From the NCBI RefSeq assembly GCF_013033355.1, contig NZ_WQDY01000011.1, forward strand, positions 62,001 to 126,000: a stretch of DNA of 64,000 nt. The letters run 5' to 3'. Position 1 is the stretch's first letter. The number at the start of each line of letters is the position of its first letter. A model generated the notes under the pieces. That model was not told the origin of the DNA and did not search any database. It saw only the letters and a program-made list of their open reading frames with translations. Shown here piece by piece: positions 16,719 to 24,341 of the stretch. This stretch comes from Ruegeria lacuscaerulensis. Its GTDB lineage: Bacteria; Pseudomonadota; Alphaproteobacteria; Rhodobacterales; Rhodobacteraceae. Both the position numbers and the translations under genes were made by a program.

Positions 16719-18415
16719 GCAATCTGGGCGTCGTCATGCTGGTACACACGGCTCTGCACCGGGCCGAGCAGGTTGCGCGGCATTGGACGGCGTCAGGCTG
16801 TCCCGTCGTGATCCACGTGGATCAGAACGTGTCAGATCAGGTCTTTTCGGATTTTGTGGCCTCTTGCGATGACAATCCACTTATCCGGTTCTCCAGACGT
16901 CACAAATGCCCGTGGGGCAGTTGGGGCCTTGTTGAGGCGTCGCAGGCAGGGGCCGAACTGATGCTGGACGCGTTCCCAGACGTTCACCATGTTTACCTGT
17001 CCTCGGGCGCTTGCCTACCTTTGCGACCAGTACCTGAACTGATCGAGTACCTGGCGCAACGCCCCAGAGTGGATTTCATCGAAAGCGCAACCACGGCAGA
17101 CGTAAGCTGGACAATTGGTGGCCTGGATCAGGAACGCTTTACGCTGCGATTTCCGTTTTCATGGCGCAGGCATCGCAAACTGTTTGATGCCTATGTTAAA
17201 TTGCAACGTGCACTGGGAATGCGTCGCAGCATACCCGAGGGGCTGGTTCCGCATATGGGTAGCCAATGGTGGTGTCTGACACGCCAGACCCTGTCCGCAA
17301 TTCTGCAAGACCCCAAACGCAAGGTGTATGATCGCTATTTCCGGCGGGTGTGGATTCCGGACGAAAGCTATTTCCAAACACTTGCCCGGTTGTATTCCAC
17401 ACATATCGAAAGCCGGTCACTGACCTTGTCCAAGTTCGATTTCCAAGGTCGTCCGCATATATTCTACGACGACCATTTACAGCTTTTACGGCGGTCCGAT
17501 TGTTTTGTTGCCCGCAAGATTTGGTGCAATGCCGACCGCTTGTATCAGACCTTTCTGACCAAGCAGAGCAGCGCGGTCACTCCGGCTGAGCCGAACCCCG
17601 GCAAGATCGACCGAGTGTTTTCCAAAGCGGTCGAGCGTCGCACGCGCGGGCGGGATGGCTTGTACATGCAAAGCCGCTTTCCCCGGCATGGCAGCGAGAA
17701 CGGTCTGACGTGTTTTCCCTACTCAGTGTTTCAGGGCTTTACGGAACTGTTCGACGATTTTGAAAGCTGGCTGACGGATACGACTGGTGCACGCGTCCAT
17801 GGCCATCTCTTTGCCCCGGAACGTGCCCAGTTTTCGGGGGGTGAGACGATCTCGAATGGCGCACTCAGCGACTGCGCGACTTTGCGGGATTATAACCCAA
17901 CCGCCTTCCTGTCTAATCTGATCTGGAACACGCGCGGCGAGCGGCAGTGTTTTCAATACGGGCCTCGCGACACGCAGTCGCTTAATTGGTTTCTGGCGCG
18001 CGACAAAAATGCTCAGATTTCGGTCGTGACCGGGGCGTGGGCCATATCTCTGTTTCGGTCAAATATGAGTTTTTCGGATATCCGGGCTGAGGCCGCGCGC
18101 CTTCAGCAGATCGAAACCAAGCAGCTCGAGGTTCTGAACTCGGTCTGGACCAAAGCGCGGGTACGAACGTGGTCACTGGCTGAATTCGTCGAATCCCCCA
18201 TGGAACCCCTGCAAACTGTGGCAGACGAAATTGGAATGCAGACCCAAACCCATCTGACCACCGCGCCGACGATGGTTGACCTGAGCGGCTTTGGACAGTT
18301 TCTGCAGAACCTAAAAAACCAAGGAATGCACCCTTACCTGATGGGCGATTTTCCTGCTGATGATGTGTTCGGCAAACGGACAAAACCCTATCACAAACCC
18401 TATCTGGTGCAGTGA
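16715..18415 (+). CDS. GT14-like (core-2/I-branching) glycosyltransferase with large uncharacterised C-terminal half
   Basis: A 566-residue protein. The first ~290 residues match the core-2/I-branching beta-1,6-N-acetylglucosaminyltransferase/xylosyltransferase family: VVMLVHTALHRAEQ at the start, CPWGSWGLVEAS, HVYLSSGACLPLRP, and GSQWWCLTRQTL. The rest (about residues 300-566) has no motif that I recognise. It is mostly soluble and contains FPYSVFQGF, FAPERAQFSGGE and ANMS/LFRSNMSFSDIR-like stretches; a nucleotide- or sulfate-linked function cannot be read from it. It overlaps the preceding GT gene by 4 nt and lies 6 nt before the sulfotransferase gene, so all three are probably co-translated. 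Activity is inferred from family only. Confidence 0.8.
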   Translation: MSNLGVVMLVHTALHRAEQVARHWTASGCPVVIHVDQNVSDQVFSDFVASCDDNPLIRFSRRHKCPWGSWGLVEASQAGAELMLDAFPDVHHVYLSSGACLPLRPVPELIEYLAQRPRVDFIESATTADVSWTIGGLDQERFTLRFPFSWRRHRKLFDAYVKLQRALGMRRSIPEGLVPHMGSQWWCLTRQTLSAILQDPKRKVYDRYFRRVWIPDESYFQTLARLYSTHIESRSLTLSKFDFQGRPHIFYDDHLQLLRRSDCFVARKIWCNADRLYQTFLTKQSSAVTPAEPNPGKIDRVFSKAVERRTRGRDGLYMQSRFPRHGSENGLTCFPYSVFQGFTELFDDFESWLTDTTGARVHGHLFAPERAQFSGGETISNGALSDCATLRDYNPTAFLSNLIWNTRGERQCFQYGPRDTQSLNWFLARDKNAQISVVTGAWAISLFRSNMSFSDIRAEAARLQQIETKQLEVLNSVWTKARVRTWSLAEFVESPMEPLQTVADEIGMQTQTHLTTAPTMVDLSGFGQFLQNLKNQGMHPYLMGDFPADDVFGKRTKPYHKPYLVQ

Positions 18416-18421
18416 CCACTT

Positions 18422-19867
18422 ATGCAGCCCCGTTTCGACTATTTTGTCATCCTTGCCGCCATGCGCACTGGCTCCAACCTGCTCGAGGCGAACCTGAACG
18501 CGCTGGATGGTGTCACAAGCCATGGCGAGGCGTTCAATCCCCATTTCATCGGACGCGTTAAATCGGACACGCTTTTGGACATTTCGTTGGACGAACGGGA
18601 TGCCGACCCGTCGCGCCTGCTGGAAGCAATCAGGATTGCACCCGGCGAAATGAATGGGTTTCGTTTTTTCCAAGGGCATGATTCCCGCGTGTTAGAGCCT
18701 GTTTTGAGCGATCCCCGTTGCGCCAAGATCATCCTGACGCGTAATCCGTTGGACAGTTTCATTTCCCTGCAGATAGCGCGGGAAACCAAGCAATGGCAGT
18801 TAAAGAACGTAAAACGCCGGCGCGAAGCTCAGGTTGAATTCGATCCTCACAGCTTTAGGGACTATCTGGACCAGCAGCAGGATTTTCAGCTGTTCTTGCT
18901 GCACCATTTGCAGGCAAGCGGCCAAACGGCCTTCTACATCTCGTATGATGACCTGCATCGTCTTGAAACACTGAACGGTCTGGCCAAGTGGTTAGGCTTG
19001 GAATGTCGCTTGTCCCGGATCGACGACACGCTCAAGCCGCAAAACCCCGAGCCGCCTCTGGCCAAAGTCACCAACCCTGACGAGACCGAGCAATCCCTGC
19101 ACAGGCTGGACTATTTCAATCTGCATCGCACACCCAATTTTGAACCTCGAAGAGGTCCGGCGGTCGCCAATTACGTTGCAGCACCGAACACGCGAGTGAT
19201 GTATTTGCCAGTTCGCGGAGGTGTCGAGGATCGGGTTAAGGCGTGGTTGGCCAAACTCGACGGGGTGTCGCCCGAGAATCTGTTGACGAACCAGAACCGC
19301 AAGCAAACCCGGCACTGGCTTCAGTCCAACAAAGGGCATCGTAAGTTCACCGTTGTGCGCCATCCTTTGGCCCGCGCACATTCGGTGTTTTGCAGGTACA
19401 TCCTCAGTACCGAACCTGGCGCCTATCTGAAGATACGCAACATACTGCGCAACCGGTTCAAAATCCCGATCCCGGGACAGGTGCGCGCTGAAACCTATTC
19501 ACTGGATCAACACCATGAAGCGTTCAGCGCGTTTCTGGTGTTTCTGCGCCAAAACCTCGCCGGGCAGACCCCTGTTCGAGTGGATGGCGTCTGGTGCAGT
19601 CAGGCACAAGTCCTTGAGGGGATGGCGTCGTTCGCTCTGCCCGATCTGATCTTACGCGAAGATGAAATGACCAAAGCGCTTCCTGATCTGGTGCGAGAGA
19701 TGGGTCATGATGCCCCACCCATGCCGGATACAGCCCCCGATGACGCGCCATTCACATTGGCCGAGATTTACGACGAAACACTCGAAACGCTGGCAGAGGA
19801 CGCCTACCAGCGCGACTATATGCAATTCGGGTTCGGAGGATGGAAACCGGCTACGGGCGCAACGTGA
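18422..19867 (+). CDS. Tandem sulfotransferase-domain protein
   Basis: A 481-residue protein with two sulfotransferase-like modules. Module 1 (about 1-230) has a 5'-phosphosulfate loop AAMRTGSNLLEANL (RTGSNLL at 15-21) and a 3'-phosphate motif ILTRNPLDSFISL (around 104-116). Module 2 (about 250-480) has VVRHPLARAHSVFCRY (from 311), like the HNK-1/carbohydrate sulfotransferase 3'-phosphate motif. The place of its 5' loop reads YLPVRGGVEDRVK (261-273), which lacks the expected PKxG lysine and may be degenerate. PAPS-dependent sulfation of a glycan is the likely role; the substrate is unknown. CysQ, 6 kb upstream in the same block, would clear the PAP. The 3' end overlaps the convergent L,D-transpeptidase gene by 17 nt. 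Confidence 0.8.
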   Translation: MQPRFDYFVILAAMRTGSNLLEANLNALDGVTSHGEAFNPHFIGRVKSDTLLDISLDERDADPSRLLEAIRIAPGEMNGFRFFQGHDSRVLEPVLSDPRCAKIILTRNPLDSFISLQIARETKQWQLKNVKRRREAQVEFDPHSFRDYLDQQQDFQLFLLHHLQASGQTAFYISYDDLHRLETLNGLAKWLGLECRLSRIDDTLKPQNPEPPLAKVTNPDETEQSLHRLDYFNLHRTPNFEPRRGPAVANYVAAPNTRVMYLPVRGGVEDRVKAWLAKLDGVSPENLLTNQNRKQTRHWLQSNKGHRKFTVVRHPLARAHSVFCRYILSTEPGAYLKIRNILRNRFKIPIPGQVRAETYSLDQHHEAFSAFLVFLRQNLAGQTPVRVDGVWCSQAQVLEGMASFALPDLILREDEMTKALPDLVREMGHDAPPMPDTAPDDAPFTLAEIYDETLETLAEDAYQRDYMQFGFGGWKPATGAT

Positions 19868-20369
19868 TAGTCGTGCCGCGGTTCACCATCGCATAGATCT
19901 CTTCGATCTCATCGTTAGTGACCGCGATGCAACCCGCCGTCCAGTCTTCTGTTTTCTTTGCCCGTTTACGCTCGGCCCGCTTGTTGGGTTGGCCGTGGAT
20001 AAAGATGTCTCCGCCCGGATCAACACCGGCCGCCTTGGCCTTAGCCACATCCTGCGAGTTGGGATAGGAAATACCCAACGACAGGTGATAACGGCTGTTG
20101 GGATTGCGGCGATCAATCAGATACGTGCCTTCCGGCGTGCGTCCGTCACCGCGCTGGGTCTTGGTGCCCCGCGGAGCAAAGCCAAGGTCGACCTTGTATT
20201 CCTTCAGGACATGTTCGTTATGAAGAAGATAAAGTTTACGTGCACCCTTGTTGATCACTAATGAGGTGACCTCGGGCCCGTCATAGGTCAGAAACCTTGG
20301 GCTGGCCGACGCGCAGGCCGAAAGGCCCAGCGTTGCTACAGCACCCATTCCAAATGCTCGACGATCCAT
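19851..20369 (-). CDS. L,D-transpeptidase (YkuD) lipoprotein
   Basis: A 172-residue envelope protein. The N-terminus MDRRAFGMGAVATLGLSAC combines a twin-arginine-like start with a lipobox (LSAC, Cys19), so it is probably lipid-anchored in the periplasm. The YkuD domain follows, with RTPEGTY, IFIHGQPN and the catalytic TAGCIAVTN (Ser/Thr-x-Gly-Cys). Such enzymes make 3-3 peptidoglycan crosslinks or attach proteins to the wall. This is a small single-domain form without LysM. It converges on the sulfotransferase gene. Confidence 0.9.
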   Translation of the reverse strand: MDRRAFGMGAVATLGLSACASASPRFLTYDGPEVTSLVINKGARKLYLLHNEHVLKEYKVDLGFAPRGTKTQRGDGRTPEGTYLIDRRNPNSRYHLSLGISYPNSQDVAKAKAAGVDPGGDIFIHGQPNKRAERKRAKKTEDWTAGCIAVTNDEIEEIYAMVNRGTTITLRP

Positions 20370-20430
20370 GTTTCACTGCCTGCTGCTCTGTTTTTTTCAA
20401 GGATTATGCCAGAATCGGCAAAAACTGAAA

Positions 20431-21216
20431 TCACTTTTTGATGTCCGAGTGCTCAATTAAACGGCGCTCGATGCTTTCCAGCCGCTCCAGAACTTCATCG
20501 CGGTAGGCGTCGGTTTTAACCTCATCCTCGGCATGGTGGGCATCCTGCATCGAATTCACGATCAGACCGACCAGCAGGTTCACCACGGCGAATGTCGTGA
20601 CCATGATGAAGGGCACAAAGAACAACCAGGCATAGGGGTACACCTCCATCACCGGGCGGACGATACCCATCGACCAGCTTTCCAGCGTCATGATCTGGAA
20701 CAACGTGTAGGCCGACAGACCCAGATCACCGAACCACTCGGGAAAGCTGTAGGAAAACAGTTTGGTCGAGATCACGGCCCCGATATAGAACAGGATCGCC
20801 ATCAGTAGGAACACACTGGCCATGCCCGGCAGCGCCGAGATGAAGCCTTCCACCACTCGGCGCAGGCGCGGCGCAACGGATATTACCCGCAACACCCGCA
20901 GAATTCGCAGTGCCCGCAGCACCGACAAGGCACCCGCACTCGGGACAAGAGCGATGCCCACGATGATGAAATCGAAGATATTCCAGCCGCTTGTAAAAAA
21001 CCTGCGGCCCGTTGCGACCAGCTTCATCGCGATCTCAGCCACAAAGATCGCAAGACACAACTTATCCAGAGTTACGATCAGGGGGCCCGCAGCCTCCATC
21101 AGCGTGGGTGAGGTCTCCATCCCCAAAAGCACCGCATTGAACAAGATGACCCCGGTGATGAATTTCCCAAACCATGGGGCTTCGATGATGGTCAGCAGGC
21201 GCTGAGTGATCCCCAT
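20431..21216 (-). CDS. Bacterial voltage-gated sodium channel (NaChBac/NavSp1 class)
   Basis: A 261-residue six-helix channel subunit that should form a homotetramer in the inner membrane. S4 carries regularly spaced arginines (R101, R104, R107, R110 in LRALRILRVLR), and the pore loop holds the filter TLESWSM (177-183), the bacterial sodium-selective sequence. S6 (IMVTTFAVVNLLVGLIVNSM) is followed by an acidic neck and a short C-terminal coiled coil (DEVLERLESIERRLIEH). The ATG at 21216 has AGGAG 8 nt upstream; the upstream in-frame extension overlaps rlmD and is rejected. It probably serves sodium entry linked to motility or pH, known for relatives and inferred here. Confidence 0.95.
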   Translation of the reverse strand: MGITQRLLTIIEAPWFGKFITGVILFNAVLLGMETSPTLMEAAGPLIVTLDKLCLAIFVAEIAMKLVATGRRFFTSGWNIFDFIIVGIALVPSAGALSVLRALRILRVLRVISVAPRLRRVVEGFISALPGMASVFLLMAILFYIGAVISTKLFSYSFPEWFGDLGLSAYTLFQIMTLESWSMGIVRPVMEVYPYAWLFFVPFIMVTTFAVVNLLVGLIVNSMQDAHHAEDEVKTDAYRDEVLERLESIERRLIEHSDIKK

Positions 21217-21236
21217 TGGGATGGTCTCCTGTGCGG

Positions 21237-22460
21237 TTAGGGGTTCAGGGTGAACCGGGCGGCAAGTTCGGTGTGGGACGACCATCGAAATTGGTCAACC
21301 ACCTGTACCCATTCAAGGGTGTATCCCGCGTTAACCAGCGTCTTTGCGTCGCGGGCAAAAGTCACCGGGTTGCACGAAACATAGGCAATCACCGGACGTT
21401 TGGCCTGCGCCAGCTCAGCCGTTTGCGCCTCGGCCCCGGCGCGGGGCGGGTCGATGACCACGGCGTCATAGGATTTCAGCTCATCGGGCATCAAAGGGCG
21501 GCGGAATAGGTCGCGCGCCTCGGTCGTGACTTTCTTGAGGCCCTGCGCCCGCCGCCAGCCCTGATCCAGCGCCTCGGTCATCGCGGCCTCGCCCTCGACG
21601 GCATGCACTTCGGCGGCTTCCGCCAGCGGCAGAGAGAAGGTTCCGCTGCCCGCAAATAAATCAACGATCCGCTTTGCCCCCTGTGTGGCCTGCGAAACCG
21701 CCTGTAACAGAGCCTGTTCGCCGTCTTTCGTTGCCTGCAGGAACGCGCCCGGGGGCGGTACGACAGCCGCCTTGCCGAAGTGTTGAACCGGAGGCTGGCG
21801 CATGGCGATGACTTCACCGTCCCAGCTGAGGCGGGCGAGGCCGTGTTTCTCGGTCGCTTGCGCCAAGGCCAGTTCCAGTGGGCCGTCCAATTGCTTGCCG
21901 CCTTTGACGGCCACGTCCAGCCCTCCCTCGGACAGGGTCAGAGTGACAGCTAGCACACCCTTGCGGCTGCCGCCCAACAGGGCCAGCGCCTCAGCCACTG
22001 GAATCGCAGCGATCAGGACAGGATCCAGCAGGTGACAGTCAGGGATTTCGGTGATCGTATCCGAGGCACGGCCATGAAACCCGGCCAGAGTGCCCTTTTT
22101 CGTCCGCCGCACGGCAATCGTCGCCCGGCGGCGCGAGTGTTCGGGCGAGGTGTGAATGGGCCGCATCGGCGCATCGAGCCCCTGCGCGGCCAGCGCGTTG
22201 CGCACCACATCCACTTTCCACCCTGCAACAAAATCGTCTGAGGCATGTTGCAGCTGACACCCACCACACGCCTTGTAGTGCCGACAGGGTGCCTTGATGC
22301 GCTGGTCCGATGGCGTTTTGACCCGGATATCTTGCAAAAACTGACCGTCCACCGTGCCGCTAACCACCTCACCCGGAAGGGTACGCGGGGCATAGACAGG
22401 GCCTTCGGCGATGCCATCGCCCTGATGACCAAGGCGGATTATGGTGAATTGCTGCGTCAT
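21237..22460 (-). CDS. rlmD: 23S rRNA (uracil-C5)-methyltransferase, RlmD-like
   Basis: A 407-residue TrmA/RlmD-family methyltransferase. It has an N-terminal TRAM-like beta domain, an iron-sulfur cluster cysteine set (C59, C65, C68 in CRHYKACGGCQLQ, plus a later Cys in IPDCHLL), SAM motif IVDLFAGSGTFSLPLAEA, VIDPPRAGA and the nucleophile loop YVSCNPVTFARD. The start at 22460 (MTQQFTI) is preferred to an upstream one. Target U1939 is inferred; RlmC/TrmA-type specificity cannot be excluded from sequence alone. Confidence 0.88.
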   Translation of the reverse strand: MTQQFTIIRLGHQGDGIAEGPVYAPRTLPGEVVSGTVDGQFLQDIRVKTPSDQRIKAPCRHYKACGGCQLQHASDDFVAGWKVDVVRNALAAQGLDAPMRPIHTSPEHSRRRATIAVRRTKKGTLAGFHGRASDTITEIPDCHLLDPVLIAAIPVAEALALLGGSRKGVLAVTLTLSEGGLDVAVKGGKQLDGPLELALAQATEKHGLARLSWDGEVIAMRQPPVQHFGKAAVVPPPGAFLQATKDGEQALLQAVSQATQGAKRIVDLFAGSGTFSLPLAEAAEVHAVEGEAAMTEALDQGWRRAQGLKKVTTEARDLFRRPLMPDELKSYDAVVIDPPRAGAEAQTAELAQAKRPVIAYVSCNPVTFARDAKTLVNAGYTLEWVQVVDQFRWSSHTELAARFTLNP

Positions 22461-22508
22461 GGGGGCCTGATACCGGGGGTTTGCGCGCAACAAAAGCCCT
22501 TTGGGCCC

Positions 22509-24341
22509 TTATTCTGCCGCCTCTGCCTGAATGAACCCACCGGACTGGCGATGCCAGAACCGGGCATACAGACCGCCTTGCTCTAACAGGGCCTCATGGG
22601 TGCCGGTTTCCACGATCCGGCCCTGATCCAGAACCACGATCCGGTCCATCTCGCTGAGCGTTGACAGGCGGTGCGCGATTGCCAGCACGGTCTTGCCCTG
22701 CATCACCCGGTGCAACGCGGTTTGAATCGACGCCTCAACCTCGGAATCCAATGCCGACGTCGCCTCATCCAACACCAGAATCGGCGCGTCCTTCAGAATG
22801 GCGCGGGCCAGAGCGATCCTCTGCCGTTGCCCGCCCGACAATTTCACCCCCCGCTCACCCAGATGCGCGTCATATCCTGTGCGGCCATGGGCGTCCTGTA
22901 GCGACAGGATGAACTCATGCGCTTCGGCTTTTTGAGCGGCTGCGATCATATCCTCCTCGAACGCGTCCGGGCGGCCGTACAGAATATTCTCGCGCGCGGA
23001 TCGGTTGAACATCGCAGTTTCCTGCGTGACCATGCCGATTTGACTGCGCAGGCTGTCCTGAGTGACCTGACTGATATCCTGCCCATCAATCGAAATCGCG
23101 CCTCTTTCCCAATCATAGAGCCTGAGTAGCAGCGAAACCAAGGTTGATTTACCCGCGCCGGATGCGCCGACAATGCCCAGTTTCTCGCCCGCGTGAACGG
23201 TCATATTCACATCGGACACACCGCCCACATCGCGGCCATAGGCAAAGCTGACATGGTCAAAGGCGATCCAGCCCTCGGGCACGCGAAGGACGGTCGCGTC
23301 TGGCGCATCCTCGACCCGGTCGCGCTTGGCCAGAGTGTTCATGCCGTTCTCGACCTCACCCACATTGGCATAAAGGCCCATCAGCGTGAAACTGACCCAG
23401 CCGGTCATCTGCGAAATGCGGATCGAGACCGCACCCGCCGCCACAATATCCCCTGCTGTCGCGATCCCATTGCGCCACAGCATCAGCGTGACGCCCAAGA
23501 GCAGAACCGGCAGAACCCCGGCCAGTACCATAAGGATCAGCCGGAAACTGGCCGACAGCTTGCCGAAGGTCAGCATCTTTTCCCGCAGATCGACCATCGC
23601 GTTTCGTGCGGCCTGATCCTCGAAAGCGGAATGGGCGAAGAGCTTCACAGTTTTGATATTGGTTATCGTGTCGACCACCTGCCCCGACACCATCGCCCGC
23701 GCCCCGGCCCGTGCCGCCGACCGCACGCGGATGCGCGGCAGATACCAGCGGATCAGCAGGAAATAGACCACCAGCCAAGCGGCAAAAGGAAGGATCACCA
23801 GCGGATGAATAGACCCTAACAAAAGCAAAGAGCCCACAAGCGAGGCCAGTGCAAACACAATCGCACTAATCGTTTCCGACACGACAGAGGCCAACGCGTT
23901 CGAGGTCTGCATCTGCTTCTGCGCGATCCGGCCTGCGAAATCGTCGTCGAAATAGGTCACAGACTGACCCAGAGTCCAGCGGTTCAGCTTGGCCAGAACC
24001 AGCGGCGGAATGTTGGGCATGACGATGTAGTTGTTCGAAAAGGCCGACAGCCCGAAAAACACCGGACGCAGCAGCATGAAAAACGCCGCCACCCCTAAGA
24101 TCGTCCACAGCGCGGGGCCGCTCAGAATGCCCTCGGGCCCGGTTTCCGCAGTCAGGTCGATCACAAGACCCAGCATCCACGCCGTGCCCGCTTCCATCGC
24201 GCCGGCGGTGGCTGAGAAGGCCGCGGCTACAAAGATCATCGGCCAGGCGCCCGACAGGCACCAGCGAATGAACGCCCCCAGCGTTTGCGGCGGGGGCGTT
24301 TCGGTGTTTTTGAACGGGTTGATCAGGTCGGCAAGTTTCAT
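22509..24341 (-). CDS. ABC exporter, fused membrane-ATPase half-transporter B
   Basis: A 610-residue MsbA-type half-transporter: about six membrane spans in the first 320 residues, then an ATPase domain with Walker A GASGAGKSTL, signature LSGGQRQRIALAR, Walker B ILVLDEATSALDSE and H-loop IAHRLSTL. All catalytic motifs look intact. Its ATG overlaps the stop of the next half-transporter gene, which it resembles throughout, so the two probably form a heterodimer. Possible cargo includes lipids, peptides or drugs; nothing here decides it. Confidence 0.92.
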   Translation of the reverse strand: MKLADLINPFKNTETPPPQTLGAFIRWCLSGAWPMIFVAAAFSATAGAMEAGTAWMLGLVIDLTAETGPEGILSGPALWTILGVAAFFMLLRPVFFGLSAFSNNYIVMPNIPPLVLAKLNRWTLGQSVTYFDDDFAGRIAQKQMQTSNALASVVSETISAIVFALASLVGSLLLLGSIHPLVILPFAAWLVVYFLLIRWYLPRIRVRSAARAGARAMVSGQVVDTITNIKTVKLFAHSAFEDQAARNAMVDLREKMLTFGKLSASFRLILMVLAGVLPVLLLGVTLMLWRNGIATAGDIVAAGAVSIRISQMTGWVSFTLMGLYANVGEVENGMNTLAKRDRVEDAPDATVLRVPEGWIAFDHVSFAYGRDVGGVSDVNMTVHAGEKLGIVGASGAGKSTLVSLLLRLYDWERGAISIDGQDISQVTQDSLRSQIGMVTQETAMFNRSARENILYGRPDAFEEDMIAAAQKAEAHEFILSLQDAHGRTGYDAHLGERGVKLSGGQRQRIALARAILKDAPILVLDEATSALDSEVEASIQTALHRVMQGKTVLAIAHRLSTLSEMDRIVVLDQGRIVETGTHEALLEQGGLYARFWHRQSGGFIQAEAAE

